From contig NZ_RPDI01000004.1 of the NCBI RefSeq assembly GCF_003917135.1, positions 1-64,000 of the forward strand: a stretch of DNA of 64,000 nt, written 5' to 3'. The notes under the pieces were generated by a model. That model searched no databases, was not told the DNA's origin, and was given only the letters and a program-made list of their open reading frames with translations. Origin of the DNA: Leucobacter chromiireducens. GTDB lineage: Bacteria; Actinomycetota; Actinomycetes; Actinomycetales; Microbacteriaceae. Positions 53,610-62,326 of the stretch are shown here, one piece after another; the first letter of the stretch is position 1, and the number at the start of each line of letters is the position of its first letter. Both the position numbers and the translations under genes were made by a program.

Positions 53610-54241
53610 GCGAGCCACGCGGACTGTTTGTCACCCTCGAAGGGGGTGACGGTGCCGGGAAGAGCACGCAGGCTGAACTCCTCGCGGAGTGGTTCACGGC
53701 ACGCGGCCGCGAGGTCGTGCGCACGCGCGAACCCGGCGGCACCCCGCTTGGCGCTGAGATCCGCCGATTGCTGCTCCACGGCGGCGACGAGATCGGCGCC
53801 GTCGACCCGCGCGCCGAAGCCCTGCTCTACGCGGCAGACCGCGCCCAACACATCGCCACGGTGGTGCAGCCAGCGCTCGACCGCGGCGCGGTGGTGGTAC
53901 AGGATCGATACATCGACTCCTCGCTCGCGTACCAGGGCGCCGGTCGCGTGCTCACCGTCGACGAGGTGCGCGGGATCAGCGAGTGGGCAGTGCGCGGGCT
54001 CTGGCCGCACCTCACCGTACTCCTCGACCTCCCCACGGCGGTCGCCGCCGAGCGCCGGCGCGCGCGCGGCGGGGTGAGCGATCGGCTCGAGGCGGAGGCC
54101 GAAGCCTTCCACGCTGCGGTGCGCGCGGGCTTCCTCGCACTCGCGGAAGCGGAGCCGCAGCGCTTCCTCGTGCTCGACGCCGCCGCGCCGGTCACCACGC
54201 TGCACGAGCGCATCGTTGAGCGGATCAGCTCGCTCAGCTGA
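53606..54241 (+). CDS. tmk: thymidylate kinase
   Basis: Tmk phosphorylates dTMP to dTDP. The 211-residue protein has the P-loop LEGGDGAGKSTQAELLAEWF, the RTREPGGTPLGAEIRRLLL motif and the DRYIDSSLAYQGAGR block; the lid is ARGGVSDRLE. GTG 53606 overlaps the topA stop (GTGA), so the genes are coupled. A terminator follows. The holB gene often next to it is not in the window. Confidence 0.95.
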   Translation: MSEPRGLFVTLEGGDGAGKSTQAELLAEWFTARGREVVRTREPGGTPLGAEIRRLLLHGGDEIGAVDPRAEALLYAADRAQHIATVVQPALDRGAVVVQDRYIDSSLAYQGAGRVLTVDEVRGISEWAVRGLWPHLTVLLDLPTAVAAERRRARGGVSDRLEAEAEAFHAAVRAGFLALAEAEPQRFLVLDAAAPVTTLHERIVERISSLS

Positions 54242-54269
54242 GCGTCAGCCACACCCCGCACCACCGGCA

Positions 54270-54305
54270 ACGGCCCGGACGAATCGAGAGATTCGCCCGG
54301 GCCGT
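54270..54305. terminator. terminator between tmk and mtnK
   Basis: ACGGCCCGG-A-CGAATC pairs with GATTCG-C-CCGGGCCGT around the loop GAGA. It lies between convergent genes. Confidence 0.8.
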
Positions 54306-54316
54306 CGTCGTGTGTG

Positions 54317-55534
54317 CTACTTCGCGAGGATCTCCGCGCCAACGAGGTCGGTGAACACCGAAACATCGTGCGCCTCGTCCCAGCCAGCGGCCACGGCGCG
54401 TGCCGCGGCGAGCACGGAGCGCGCGGCCGGGGCGCGCAGTGCCGGCTCAAGCGACTCGATGTCGCGCACCTTCGCCGCGCCAACGATCCTGCGGGCCATC
54501 TTTGCCGACGCGAACAGCAGCGCCTCGCGCCGGATGCGGTCCAGGCGACGCGCGGCGAACGCCGCGCCGAAGAGCCGCACCTCGTGCCACTCGGCCGCAC
54601 GCGCCGTGAACGACGCGGCGAACGCATCCCAGGTCTCCGTGACGAGGCCGAGCGCCCACGCGGCGCGCTCGTGCTCACCGAGGGCGGTGGCCCGCGCCGC
54701 GGCGAACGCGTAGTTCGCGAACAGCGCGCCGAGGTCAAACGCGATGGGCCCGTAGAACGCGAACTCCGAGTCGAAGACCTTCACCGAGTCCGCGACCGCG
54801 CCGTCCGCGCCGCGCACCATGACCGATCCCGTGTGCAGATCGCCGTGGATGAGCGCCTCGGCCTGCGTCATGAAGCGCCACTTCGCCTCGGCCATCGCTG
54901 CGGCGAACGCGGGGTCGGCGGCCAGTGCAGCAGCGTCCGCCGCATTCTCGGGGAGCACCTCGTTGCGGCCCGTGTCGAACACGGGCTCGGTGAACACGAG
55001 ATCCTCGGTGATGGTGCAGAGCTCCGGGTTCTGCGTCTCGGCGATGCGTCCCGCGACGGCGAGGCGATCCTGCCCGAGCACCGACGTTCCGACCGCGAGC
55101 GCCGCGACGTACTCGCCCAGGCGCCTCGCCACGTCCTCGTGCCGTTCCGAACGGTTCAGCGCGTCACGCCACACGGCATGATCGGAGAGGTCCTCGAGCA
55201 CGATGATGTATCGCTCGGGGTCGTACGCGATCACCTCGACGACGAGCTCGGGGGTGAGTGCGTGATGGGTGGCGAGCGAGTCGGCTTCGCGTGCGGCCCG
55301 CTCGGGGGTCATCGGCCAGCCGGCGCCCACCATGCGGACGTAGGGGAGAGCCTGCTTCAGGATGATCCCGCGCTCGTCGGCGTCGACGACGTGGAAGACC
55401 AGGTTGAGGTTGCCGTCGCCGATCTCGCGGACGGAGGCGATGCGATCCGCGTCGATGCGGTCGTGCGTCTCGGGGCGCGAACGCAGGTACGCAGCGATGT
55501 TGTCTGCGTCGAGGAACGTGTACTCGTTGGACAT
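54317..55534 (-). CDS. mtnK: 5-methylthioribose kinase
   Basis: MtnK phosphorylates methylthioribose to its 1-phosphate. The 405-residue protein has the kinase-fold motifs IGDGNLNLVFHVVD, a catalytic loop LIHGDLHTGSVMV and DSEFAFYGPIAFDLGALFAN, as in the MtnK family. ATG 55534 (MSNEYTFLDADN) follows GAAAGG. It is last in a minus-strand operon with a sugar ABC transporter and mtnA, which supports import and phosphorylation of methylthioribose or a related 5-deoxypentose. Confidence 0.9.
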   Translation of the reverse strand: MSNEYTFLDADNIAAYLRSRPETHDRIDADRIASVREIGDGNLNLVFHVVDADERGIILKQALPYVRMVGAGWPMTPERAAREADSLATHHALTPELVVEVIAYDPERYIIVLEDLSDHAVWRDALNRSERHEDVARRLGEYVAALAVGTSVLGQDRLAVAGRIAETQNPELCTITEDLVFTEPVFDTGRNEVLPENAADAAALAADPAFAAAMAEAKWRFMTQAEALIHGDLHTGSVMVRGADGAVADSVKVFDSEFAFYGPIAFDLGALFANYAFAAARATALGEHERAAWALGLVTETWDAFAASFTARAAEWHEVRLFGAAFAARRLDRIRREALLFASAKMARRIVGAAKVRDIESLEPALRAPAARSVLAAARAVAAGWDEAHDVSVFTDLVGAEILAK

Positions 55535-55582
55535 GGTGTGCCTTTCAGGGAGCCCGGGGCGGGCAAGCTCGGGAGCGGGGGA

Positions 55583-55629
55583 GGGTGCGCACGCGCGCCG
55601 GGCAGCGGTGCCCGCGCGCGTGCGCACCC
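55583..55629 (-). promoter_or_regulatory. long stem-loop between permease gene and mtnK
   Basis: GGGTGCGCACGCGCGC (55583-55598) pairs with 55614-55629; after one bulged C five further pairs close the loop GCGG. It begins directly after the permease stop. It may lower mtnK expression or protect the upstream message from degradation. Confidence 0.6.
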
Positions 55630-55630
55630 G

Positions 55631-56674
55631 CTAGGTCGCCGGAGTGTAGCGCGCCTTCTTGCGTGACAGGGTGAAGGAGAAGAGGAGCGCGATGATCACG
55701 ACCAGGCCCTTCGCGGTGTCCTGGTAGTAGTACTCGAAGCCCATCATCGTCATGCCGGTGAGCACGATCACCACGAGCACCGCGCCGAGGAGCGTACCCC
55801 AGGCGTTCGGCTTGTTGAGCCCCAGCACGGAGGTGCCGACCAGCGCGACTGCGACGGCCTCGAGCAGGCTCGACGCGCCGGCGTTCACATCGCCCTGGCC
55901 GATGCGTGCGACGAGGATGATGCCGGCGACGGACGCGAAGACGGAGGACACCACGTACGCGGCGCCCCGGTGGAAGCCCACGCGGATGCCGGAGAGGCGT
56001 GCGGCCTCGGGGTTCGCGCCGATCGCGTAGAGGATGCGGCCCCAGGAGGTCTTCGTGAGGATGAACCAGCACGCCGTGACGAGCACGAGCATCACGATCA
56101 CGGGGATCGGCACGGGGCCGACCGTGCCGCGGTCGATCAGGAGGAACGCCGGATCGAACTTGCCGGGTGCCGCGGTACCGTCGGGCATCGTCATTCCGGA
56201 GGACACCGACTGGCCCGACACGGGGATCATCTTTGCGCCCTGGATCACGAACATCATGCCCAGCGTTGCGAGCAGGTCGGGGATCTTGCAGACGACGATG
56301 AGGAACGCGTTCAGCAGCCCGACGAGCACGCCGGCGATGAGCACGAACGTGATCGCCATGCCCGCGGTGAGGTTGTAGAACACCATGGTCATGGCGGCGA
56401 GCTGCACGCTCAGGCCGGCGACGGAGCCGATGGACAGGTCCAGGCCGCCGACGATCATGCTGAACATGACCCCGAGGCCGAGGATCGCGGTCACCGAGGC
56501 GAACTTCAGCATGGAGAACATGGAGTTCGTCGTGGCGAACGCCGGTTCAGTGATCGCGAAGAAGACGAACGCGATGACGGTGACGGCGATGAAGCCGTAC
56601 TTGACGACAATGTCGCGCGCGCGGTCGGCGCCCGAGATCCGCACCGGGGCGGGAATTGCTGATGTATCGGCCAT
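55631..56674 (-). CDS. ribose-type ABC transporter permease
   Basis: The 347-residue protein has many hydrophobic segments and the family core GLDLSIGSVAGLSVQLAAM, LLATLGMMFVIQGAK and IGANPEAARLSGIRV. It forms the membrane channel for the ATPase encoded upstream. ATG 56674 lies one base after the ATPase stop. Methylthioribose or a 5-deoxyribose is the likely substrate, from its position with mtnA and mtnK. Confidence 0.9.
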   Translation of the reverse strand: MADTSAIPAPVRISGADRARDIVVKYGFIAVTVIAFVFFAITEPAFATTNSMFSMLKFASVTAILGLGVMFSMIVGGLDLSIGSVAGLSVQLAAMTMVFYNLTAGMAITFVLIAGVLVGLLNAFLIVVCKIPDLLATLGMMFVIQGAKMIPVSGQSVSSGMTMPDGTAAPGKFDPAFLLIDRGTVGPVPIPVIVMLVLVTACWFILTKTSWGRILYAIGANPEAARLSGIRVGFHRGAAYVVSSVFASVAGIILVARIGQGDVNAGASSLLEAVAVALVGTSVLGLNKPNAWGTLLGAVLVVIVLTGMTMMGFEYYYQDTAKGLVVIIALLFSFTLSRKKARYTPAT

Positions 56675-56675
56675 C

Positions 56676-58202
56676 TCAGGCCACCTCCGTCATGCTCTGG
56701 ATGATCTGTTCGTTGCTGATGTCTGCGGCGCGCGCGTCGAGTGTGATGCGTCCCTCGACCATCACGATGATCCGGTCGGCCATTTCGCGGACCTCGTCGA
56801 CGTCGCTGCAGATCATGACGACGGCCGAGCCGTCAGCGGCCTGCTCGCGTGCGCGCTGCGAGATGACGCGCCGTGCGCCGATGTCGACGCCGCGGAACGG
56901 TTCGTCGAGCAGTAGCACGCGGGGTGCGCGCTGCATCCACCGCGCAACCATGACCTTTTGCTGGTTGCCGCCGGAGAGCGCGTCGACCGACTGCTCAGGC
57001 CCGGTCGTGACGACGGAGAAGCGGTCGATCGCCGCAGCGCCCGCCGTGCGTTCCTTCCCCGGCGTGAGGACGCCGCTGCGCACGAAGTCGGTGAGGAACG
57101 GCAGGGAGAGCGTGCGCATGACCGACCAGCCGGGCAGCATGCCCTGCGCGGCCCGGTCCTCCGGCACGAGGTACACACCCTGCGAGATGGCGGCCTTCGG
57201 TGACTTCGGCGCGAACGGCCGATCCCCGAGCGACATCTCCCCGCTCGTGGACTTTCGCGCGCCGAACACGGTCTCCGCGAGCTCCGTCTTGCCCGCCCCG
57301 ATGAGGCCGATAATGCCGGTGACCTCGCCCGCGGCGATATCCAGGTCGATCGGCGCGCTCTCCGGGAACACGCGATGCCCGCGAATCGAGAGCGCGGTGC
57401 CGGTGCCGTGCAGCGCTTCGAGCTCGGCGGCGTCGGCGAGGACGCCCTCACCGAGCATGGAGCGCACGGCCGCCTGCAGGTCGAACGGCAGCTGCTGCGC
57501 GTTCACGATCCGGCCGTCGCGGAGGACCGCCAGCCGGTCGGCGAGCGCGTTGATCTCGCTCAGCCGGTGCGACACGTAGAGGATCGCGACGCCGCGATCC
57601 CGCAGCTTCGTGACGAGGGCGAACAAACGCTCGGCCTCGTTCTGCGAGAGCGTCGAGGTCGGTTCGTCGAGGATCAGCACCTGCGGCGTCGTGGACAGCG
57701 CCCGCGCGAGCAGGAGCATCTGGCAATCCGCGATCCCCAGCTCGTGCACGTCCTGGCGCAGGAACGCGTCGTCCCAGTCGAGGTCGAGGGTCGCGGCGAT
57801 CTCTCGCGCGCGCGGGAGGAGCGAGCGCAACGACGCGACCGCCGGCACCTCCTTGAGCGCGATCTCCTCGAAGAGGAGGTTCTCGGCGACGCTCAGCCCG
57901 GGCACGATCGCGTCGTCGATGCGCTGGTGCACGGTGCGCACGCCGGCGCGCGCGGCGGACATCGGGGTGTCGAAGTCGACGGGCGCGCCGTCGAGGAGCA
58001 GCTCACCAGCGGTGGGCGCGTGCACGCCGGCCAGGATCTTGATGAGTGTCGATTTGCCCGCGCCGTTCGCGCCGAGCAGGGCGGTCACGGTGCCGGGAAC
58101 GAGTTCGAGGTCGACGCCCTTCAGCACGCGGTTCGCGCCGAAGTTCTTGGTCAACCCGACGAGGCGCAGGGCGGCGGCCGGTGCGGTTTCCGTCGATTGC
58201 AT
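56676..58202 (-). CDS. sugar ABC transporter ATPase with two nucleotide-binding domains
   Basis: The 508-residue protein has two ABC domains, as in RbsA. The first has LLGANGAGKSTLIK and LILDEPTSTLS but a degenerate signature (ELGIADCQMLL); the second has GLIGAGKTELAE, LSGGNQQKVMVARW and LLLDEPFRGVD. ATG 58202 (MQSTETAP) follows AAGGAG by 11 bases. It powers uptake with the permease and lipoprotein on either side. Confidence 0.92.
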   Translation of the reverse strand: MQSTETAPAAALRLVGLTKNFGANRVLKGVDLELVPGTVTALLGANGAGKSTLIKILAGVHAPTAGELLLDGAPVDFDTPMSAARAGVRTVHQRIDDAIVPGLSVAENLLFEEIALKEVPAVASLRSLLPRAREIAATLDLDWDDAFLRQDVHELGIADCQMLLLARALSTTPQVLILDEPTSTLSQNEAERLFALVTKLRDRGVAILYVSHRLSEINALADRLAVLRDGRIVNAQQLPFDLQAAVRSMLGEGVLADAAELEALHGTGTALSIRGHRVFPESAPIDLDIAAGEVTGIIGLIGAGKTELAETVFGARKSTSGEMSLGDRPFAPKSPKAAISQGVYLVPEDRAAQGMLPGWSVMRTLSLPFLTDFVRSGVLTPGKERTAGAAAIDRFSVVTTGPEQSVDALSGGNQQKVMVARWMQRAPRVLLLDEPFRGVDIGARRVISQRAREQAADGSAVVMICSDVDEVREMADRIIVMVEGRITLDARAADISNEQIIQSMTEVA

Positions 58203-58263
58203 GGGGACAACAACTCCTTGAGGAGGCGTGGGCGCCGGGGTGACCCCGGCGCCCACGGGGAAA

Positions 58264-59361
58264 TTAGAAGGAGACGACCGGGATCCAGTCGGCGCTCGAC
58301 ACCTCGGAGATGTTGAGCGACGGCTCAGCGGCGCGGAGATCGTCCATGTTCTTGATGTCGTTCTCGCGCAGCATCTTCTGCGTCACGAGGATCGGCGGGA
58401 AGTCGACCGTGTCGGTCGTGAGCTCGCCGGCCATCTTGAGCGCGAGCGTGCGCATCACGGCAGCCCCGATCGCGTTCGGATCGGTCGCGCCCGTGGCCAC
58501 CCAGCGGCTGCCCTCGGCGGTCATGAGCTCGATGTCGGCGGTGGAGATGTCCGCGCCGTACACGAGGATGTCCTCGGTGCCCGGCACCTGGTCGAGCCCG
58601 GTCAGCGTGCCCTTCGCGAACTCGTCGTACGGCGAGTAGATCGCCTGCACGCCGGAGTTGGCCTGCACCGCAGCGGTGATCATCGGTGCGGAGTCCGTTG
58701 CGGTGGAGTTGGTGAAGTTGCCGGTCTTGAACTTCTGATCCCAGCCCTGCTTCGTGAGGTACTCCTGCCACACCGCGTCACGGCGGTCGAGCGGTGCGAT
58801 CCCGTCGTAGTTGACGTAGCCCACCTCCACGTCCGTCCCGATGTCTTCCGCCATCTGGTCGAGCACGAGCGACGCCATCAGCGCGTCAGACTGCTGAGTC
58901 TGCACTGCCTCCGGCGCGCACTGCTGGATCTCGACGTCGTAGATCGCAACAACGATTCCGGCGTCGAGCGCCTGGTTGACGCCCTCGCAGAGCGTGTCCG
59001 GCAGGCCGTGGCGGATGATGATGCCGTCGACGCCGGAGGCGATGGCCTGGTCGAGCTGGGTGGCCTGCGTCGCATTGTCGCCCTGCGCGTCGAACACGGA
59101 CAAGTCAACGCCGAGAGCGTCGGCCTGCTGACGCGTGCCGTTCAGGTACTGCTGGAAGTAGTCGCCCTGACCGGACTGCTGCACGATCGCGATCTTGACG
59201 CCCTCGGCGTCGAAGGGCGCGGGCGCCGTGCCGGTCGCCTCGGCGACCTTGCCGGAATCCGAGGAGCCCTCGGACGTCGCGGGGGCGCCCTGCGTGCAGC
59301 CGGCAAGGCCCAGGGTGAGGATGGCCGCTGCGCTGAGGGCAGCGGTGGTGATCTTACGCAT
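58264..59361 (-). CDS. sugar-binding lipoprotein of the ABC transporter
   Basis: The 365-residue protein has a signal peptide with lipobox LAGC (cysteine at residue 22) and a periplasmic-binding fold of the ribose type (VKIAIVQQSGQGDYFQQYLN, GVDGIIIRHG, DILVYGADIS). It captures the substrate outside the membrane. The first gene of the operon, mtnA, ends 44 bases upstream of it. Confidence 0.9.
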   Translation of the reverse strand: MRKITTAALSAAAILTLGLAGCTQGAPATSEGSSDSGKVAEATGTAPAPFDAEGVKIAIVQQSGQGDYFQQYLNGTRQQADALGVDLSVFDAQGDNATQATQLDQAIASGVDGIIIRHGLPDTLCEGVNQALDAGIVVAIYDVEIQQCAPEAVQTQQSDALMASLVLDQMAEDIGTDVEVGYVNYDGIAPLDRRDAVWQEYLTKQGWDQKFKTGNFTNSTATDSAPMITAAVQANSGVQAIYSPYDEFAKGTLTGLDQVPGTEDILVYGADISTADIELMTAEGSRWVATGATDPNAIGAAVMRTLALKMAGELTTDTVDFPPILVTQKMLRENDIKNMDDLRAAEPSLNISEVSSADWIPVVSF

Positions 59362-59405
59362 CGTTGCGTTCCTTTCGAATGGGTGCTGCGGGGTAATGAG
59401 TGTGG

Positions 59406-60434
59406 CTAGGCGTCGAAGAGCGGCTGCGCCGTTGCGGCAGGCTCGACGACACCGCGCTCGGTGACAATGGCGGAGATGATGTCGTGCGGGGTGACGTCGA
59501 AGGCCGGGTTGAACGCGCGCACGCCTGGCGTTGCCACGTGTACGCCGCCGAACGCGAGCACCTCGTCGTCGCCGCGCTCCTCGATCTCGATCTCGTCGCC
59601 CGTCGCCGTCGCCGCGTCGACGGTCGAGTAGGGCGCCGCGACCACGAACGGGATGCCCTTGCGCGCGCAGGCGAGGGCGAGGGCGACCGATCCCACCTTG
59701 TTGGCGGTGTCGCCGTTCGCGGTGATGCGGTCGGCGCCGATCACGGCGAAGTCAACCAGGCCGCGCAGGATCGTGCTCGACGCGGCGCCGTCGACCTCGA
59801 CGAGGTGCGGGATCCCGTCCTGGTGGAGCTCCCAGCTCGTGAGCCGCGTGCCCTGCAGCAGCGGGCGGGTCTCGTCAACGTAGACGAGCTCCAGCTTGCC
59901 GCGCTCGTGGAGCTCGTGCAGGATCCCGTACGCGGTGCCCCACGCCGTGGTCGCGAGCGCGCCGGTGTTGCAGTGCGTCACGGCGCGCAGTGGCCGGTCG
60001 CCGACGCGTGCGAGCAGCCAGTCGGCGCCGAGGCGCGAGAGCTCGCGGTTCGCCGCCTCGTCCTCCGCGGCGATCGCGTTCGCCTCGGCGAGGCAGCGGT
60101 CGAAGCCGGCGGTGCGGAACGCAGCGACGCGGTTGGCGCCCCACGCGAGGTTCACCGCGGTGGGGCGCGCCTCGGCGATCGTGGTGATCGCCGTGCTGAG
60201 CTGCTCCTCGCTCCAGTTCTCGCGCTCTGCCTGCAGGAGGGCGAGCGCGACGCCGTAGCCGCCGGCTGCGCCGAGCGCCGGGGCGCCACGCACCGCGAGG
60301 CGCTGGATGGCGTCGATGAGCAGATCGACCGTGGTCACCTCGAGGAACACTTCCTCCGAGGGGAGCCGGGTCTGATCGATCAGGCGGATGTGTGAGTCAG
60401 TTGCGGCATCAATCCACTCGATTGCGCGAACCAT
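59406..60434 (-). CDS. mtnA: methylthioribose-1-phosphate isomerase
   Basis: MtnA turns methylthioribose 1-phosphate (or 5-deoxyribose 1-phosphate) into the ribulose form. The 342-residue protein shows RGAPALGAAGGYGVALALLQ, the catalytic cysteine in HCNTGALATTAWGTA and the aspartate in FAVIGADRITANGDTANKVG. ATG 60434 is first in the minus-strand operon, downstream of the palindromic operator at 60509. Together with mtnK and the aldolase at 61479 it makes a short salvage route. Confidence 0.94.
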   Translation of the reverse strand: MVRAIEWIDAATDSHIRLIDQTRLPSEEVFLEVTTVDLLIDAIQRLAVRGAPALGAAGGYGVALALLQAERENWSEEQLSTAITTIAEARPTAVNLAWGANRVAAFRTAGFDRCLAEANAIAAEDEAANRELSRLGADWLLARVGDRPLRAVTHCNTGALATTAWGTAYGILHELHERGKLELVYVDETRPLLQGTRLTSWELHQDGIPHLVEVDGAASSTILRGLVDFAVIGADRITANGDTANKVGSVALALACARKGIPFVVAAPYSTVDAATATGDEIEIEERGDDEVLAFGGVHVATPGVRAFNPAFDVTPHDIISAIVTERGVVEPAATAQPLFDA

Positions 60435-60508
60435 GGCTATGGCGATCCTTTCGACGGCGTTGTCTGCGCACTCCGCGCGGGCTATCGCGAGAAACGTAAT
60501 TGGTTGAC

Positions 60509-60522
60509 TGACAACTTGTCAA
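60509..60522. promoter_or_regulatory. operator over the mtn operon promoter
   Basis: TGACAACTTGTCA (60509-60521) is a perfect palindrome with a central C. On the minus strand it includes TTGACA (60522-60517), which is followed after 18 bases by TACGTT, so a bound protein would block the mtnA promoter. The divergent GntR gene starts about 90 bases away. Confidence 0.6.
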
Positions 60523-60612
60523 GTGAGGTCACATATATGCGCGTGTGGCGATGACCTAGACTGGGGGGACTGGCAATCCGGGCGCGACCGCCCACGGGCA
60601 ATGGAGGCGTGC

Positions 60613-61329
60613 ATGGCAAAGCCGGGATCGAGGGTGGCGCTCGTCGCAGACGGACTGCGCGCCGCGATTCGCTCTGAGGAGTTCGTCGAGGGCGAGCGGC
60701 TTCCCACGGAGGCCCAGTTGGCGGCCCGCTTTGGCGTCTCGCGCCCGACCGTGCGCGCCGCGCTGCGGGAGCTGGAGACGGTCGCGCTCGTGCGCACGCA
60801 GCACGGCGTCGGGTCGTTCGTCGCGGAGCGCCCCGCGGTGACCGCGGGGCTGGAGCGGCTCGACTCAATCACCGAGTCGATCCGCAATACGGGGCGGGAG
60901 CCCGGCATGATCTACCGCGGCAGGGTGATCCGACCACTGCTCCCCGACGAGGCCGAGAAACTTGAGGTCTCCGGGGACGCGAGTGCGCTCGAGCTGCGCC
61001 GCACGATCCTTGCGGACGGCGAGGTGGTGGCGTACTCCTACGATCTGATGCCGATCGGCGTCTTCCCCGAGGGGGAGGATCCCGAATCGGTGCAGGGGTC
61101 GCTGTTCACGTACCTTCGCGAGGAGCGGGACCTGCACCCGCACTACGGGGTGGCAGAGGTGCACGCGGTGCAGTCGGACCGGATTGGCTGGGATGCCCCG
61201 GTGGGGAAGTCGGCGCTCTACGTGCTGCTCGATCAGGTGCACTTCGACCGCTCGGCCCGCGCGCTGCTGTACTCGCGCACGTACTTCCTCGAGGGGCGGT
61301 ACGCGTTCACCATTCGGCGCGCCGGGTGA
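60613..61329 (+). CDS. GntR-family regulator with UTRA domain
   Basis: The 238-residue protein has an N-terminal winged helix (LPTEAQLAARFGVSRPTVRA then LRELETVALVRTQHGVG) and a UTRA ligand-binding domain (ASALELRRTILADGEVVAYS through the end). I start at ATG 60613, with GGAGG five bases upstream. It is divergent from the mtn operon and upstream of the aldolase, and probably senses a sugar phosphate of this pathway. Both nearby promoters carry related palindromes. Confidence 0.88.
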   Translation: MAKPGSRVALVADGLRAAIRSEEFVEGERLPTEAQLAARFGVSRPTVRAALRELETVALVRTQHGVGSFVAERPAVTAGLERLDSITESIRNTGREPGMIYRGRVIRPLLPDEAEKLEVSGDASALELRRTILADGEVVAYSYDLMPIGVFPEGEDPESVQGSLFTYLREERDLHPHYGVAEVHAVQSDRIGWDAPVGKSALYVLLDQVHFDRSARALLYSRTYFLEGRYAFTIRRAG

Positions 61330-61356
61330 GGCTCCCGGGGCAGCAACCTTGGGGCT

Positions 61357-61391
61357 AGTTGTTTGACAACTGCCGGGCTCGGGGGAAGAAT
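61357..61391 (+). promoter_or_regulatory. operator and promoter of the aldolase gene
   Basis: AGTTGT-TTG-ACAACT (61357-61371) is a palindrome containing TTGACA (61363-61368), followed after 17 bases by AAGAAT (61386-61391). It shares TTGACAA with the operator at 60509-60522. Confidence 0.55.
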
Positions 61392-61478
61392 ATTGACGCC
61401 CCATGGCGCATCGGTGCGGCGTGAGTCGCGCGGTCGCGGCGCCGGGCACGGCTCTGTGGAAGGGATCAGGAACACCCC

Positions 61479-62111
61479 ATGTTGAATACCCAGGAGGGGT
61501 CAGCCCTCGCCCTCGAACTCTCGAGCATCGGTGCGGACGCGGTGAACCGTGGGCTCGTGCTCGCGAGCGGTGGCAACCTGTCCGCGCGGCTCGACGATGA
61601 GCACTTCATCATCACCGGCTCCGGCACGTGGCTCGATCGGCTGCGCCCGGGCGACTTCACGGTGATGCGCCTGGACGGCACCGTGGTCTCGGGGAATCCG
61701 AAGCCGTCGAGCGAGTGGAAGCTGCACCAGCGCGCGTACGAGGCGCGCGCCGACGTCAACGTCGTGATCCATCTGCATCCGCAGCACGCGGTGCTGCTCG
61801 CCTCCCTGGGGATCGACATTCGTCTCCTCACGCTCGATCACGCGTTCTACGTGAAGTCGATCGGCGTCACGCCGTTCTACCCCAACGGCTCGGACGAACT
61901 CGCGGACACCGCGGCCGCCGAGCTCGCCAGCCACGACTGCGTGGTGATGCGTCATCACGGCTGCACCGCGGTAGGCGACACGATCGAGATGACGTACCGC
62001 CGCGCGCTGAACCTGGAGGACGCGGCGAAGGCTACGGTGCTCGCGCGGCAGCTGGGGGATACCGACACGACGTTCCCCGCGGAGCACATGCCCGATCTGC
62101 ATCACGCATAG
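61479..62111 (+). CDS. class II aldolase of the DHAP-shunt type
   Basis: The 210-residue protein is a class II aldolase/adducin-fold enzyme: ASGGNLSAR, catalytic Glu79 in SSEWKLH, zinc histidines in HLHP (98 and 100) and RHHG (159-160). With mtnA and mtnK beside it, it probably splits methylthioribulose 1-phosphate (or 5-deoxyribulose 1-phosphate) to dihydroxyacetone phosphate and an aldehyde. The related dehydratase MtnB shares this fold, so that reaction cannot be excluded by eye; no mtnC, D or E genes are present, which favours the aldolase. ATG 61479 follows AAGGGATCAGG. Confidence 0.82.
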   Translation: MLNTQEGSALALELSSIGADAVNRGLVLASGGNLSARLDDEHFIITGSGTWLDRLRPGDFTVMRLDGTVVSGNPKPSSEWKLHQRAYEARADVNVVIHLHPQHAVLLASLGIDIRLLTLDHAFYVKSIGVTPFYPNGSDELADTAAAELASHDCVVMRHHGCTAVGDTIEMTYRRALNLEDAAKATVLARQLGDTDTTFPAEHMPDLHHA

Positions 62112-62189
62112 CCCGCGCATCGAGCACTCAGAACCCTGCCCCGGAGCACGCGAAAACGCCGCGTTCTTCGGGGCTTTCTGCGTCAAGAC

Positions 62190-62226
62190 TTGAACATCTG
62201 ATGAATGTAAGCATAGGCTGAATAGA
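62190..62226 (+). promoter_or_regulatory. promoter with weak iron-box-like sequence
   Basis: TTGAAC (62190-62195), 18 bases, then TAGGCT (62214-62219). The span 62208-62226 matches the DtxR/IdeR consensus at about 11 of 19 positions, centred on TAGGCT. Iron control of the genes downstream would make sense, but the match is weak. Confidence 0.35.
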
Positions 62227-62326
62227 GAGCTTGTTCGGCGGCGCGCCCGCACCGCGAACAGTGAACGCGCTGCCGCGAAGCCTCGCCGCAGCGCGTTTCC
62301 ATGTCCGTTCAACCGAAGGATTCGAC

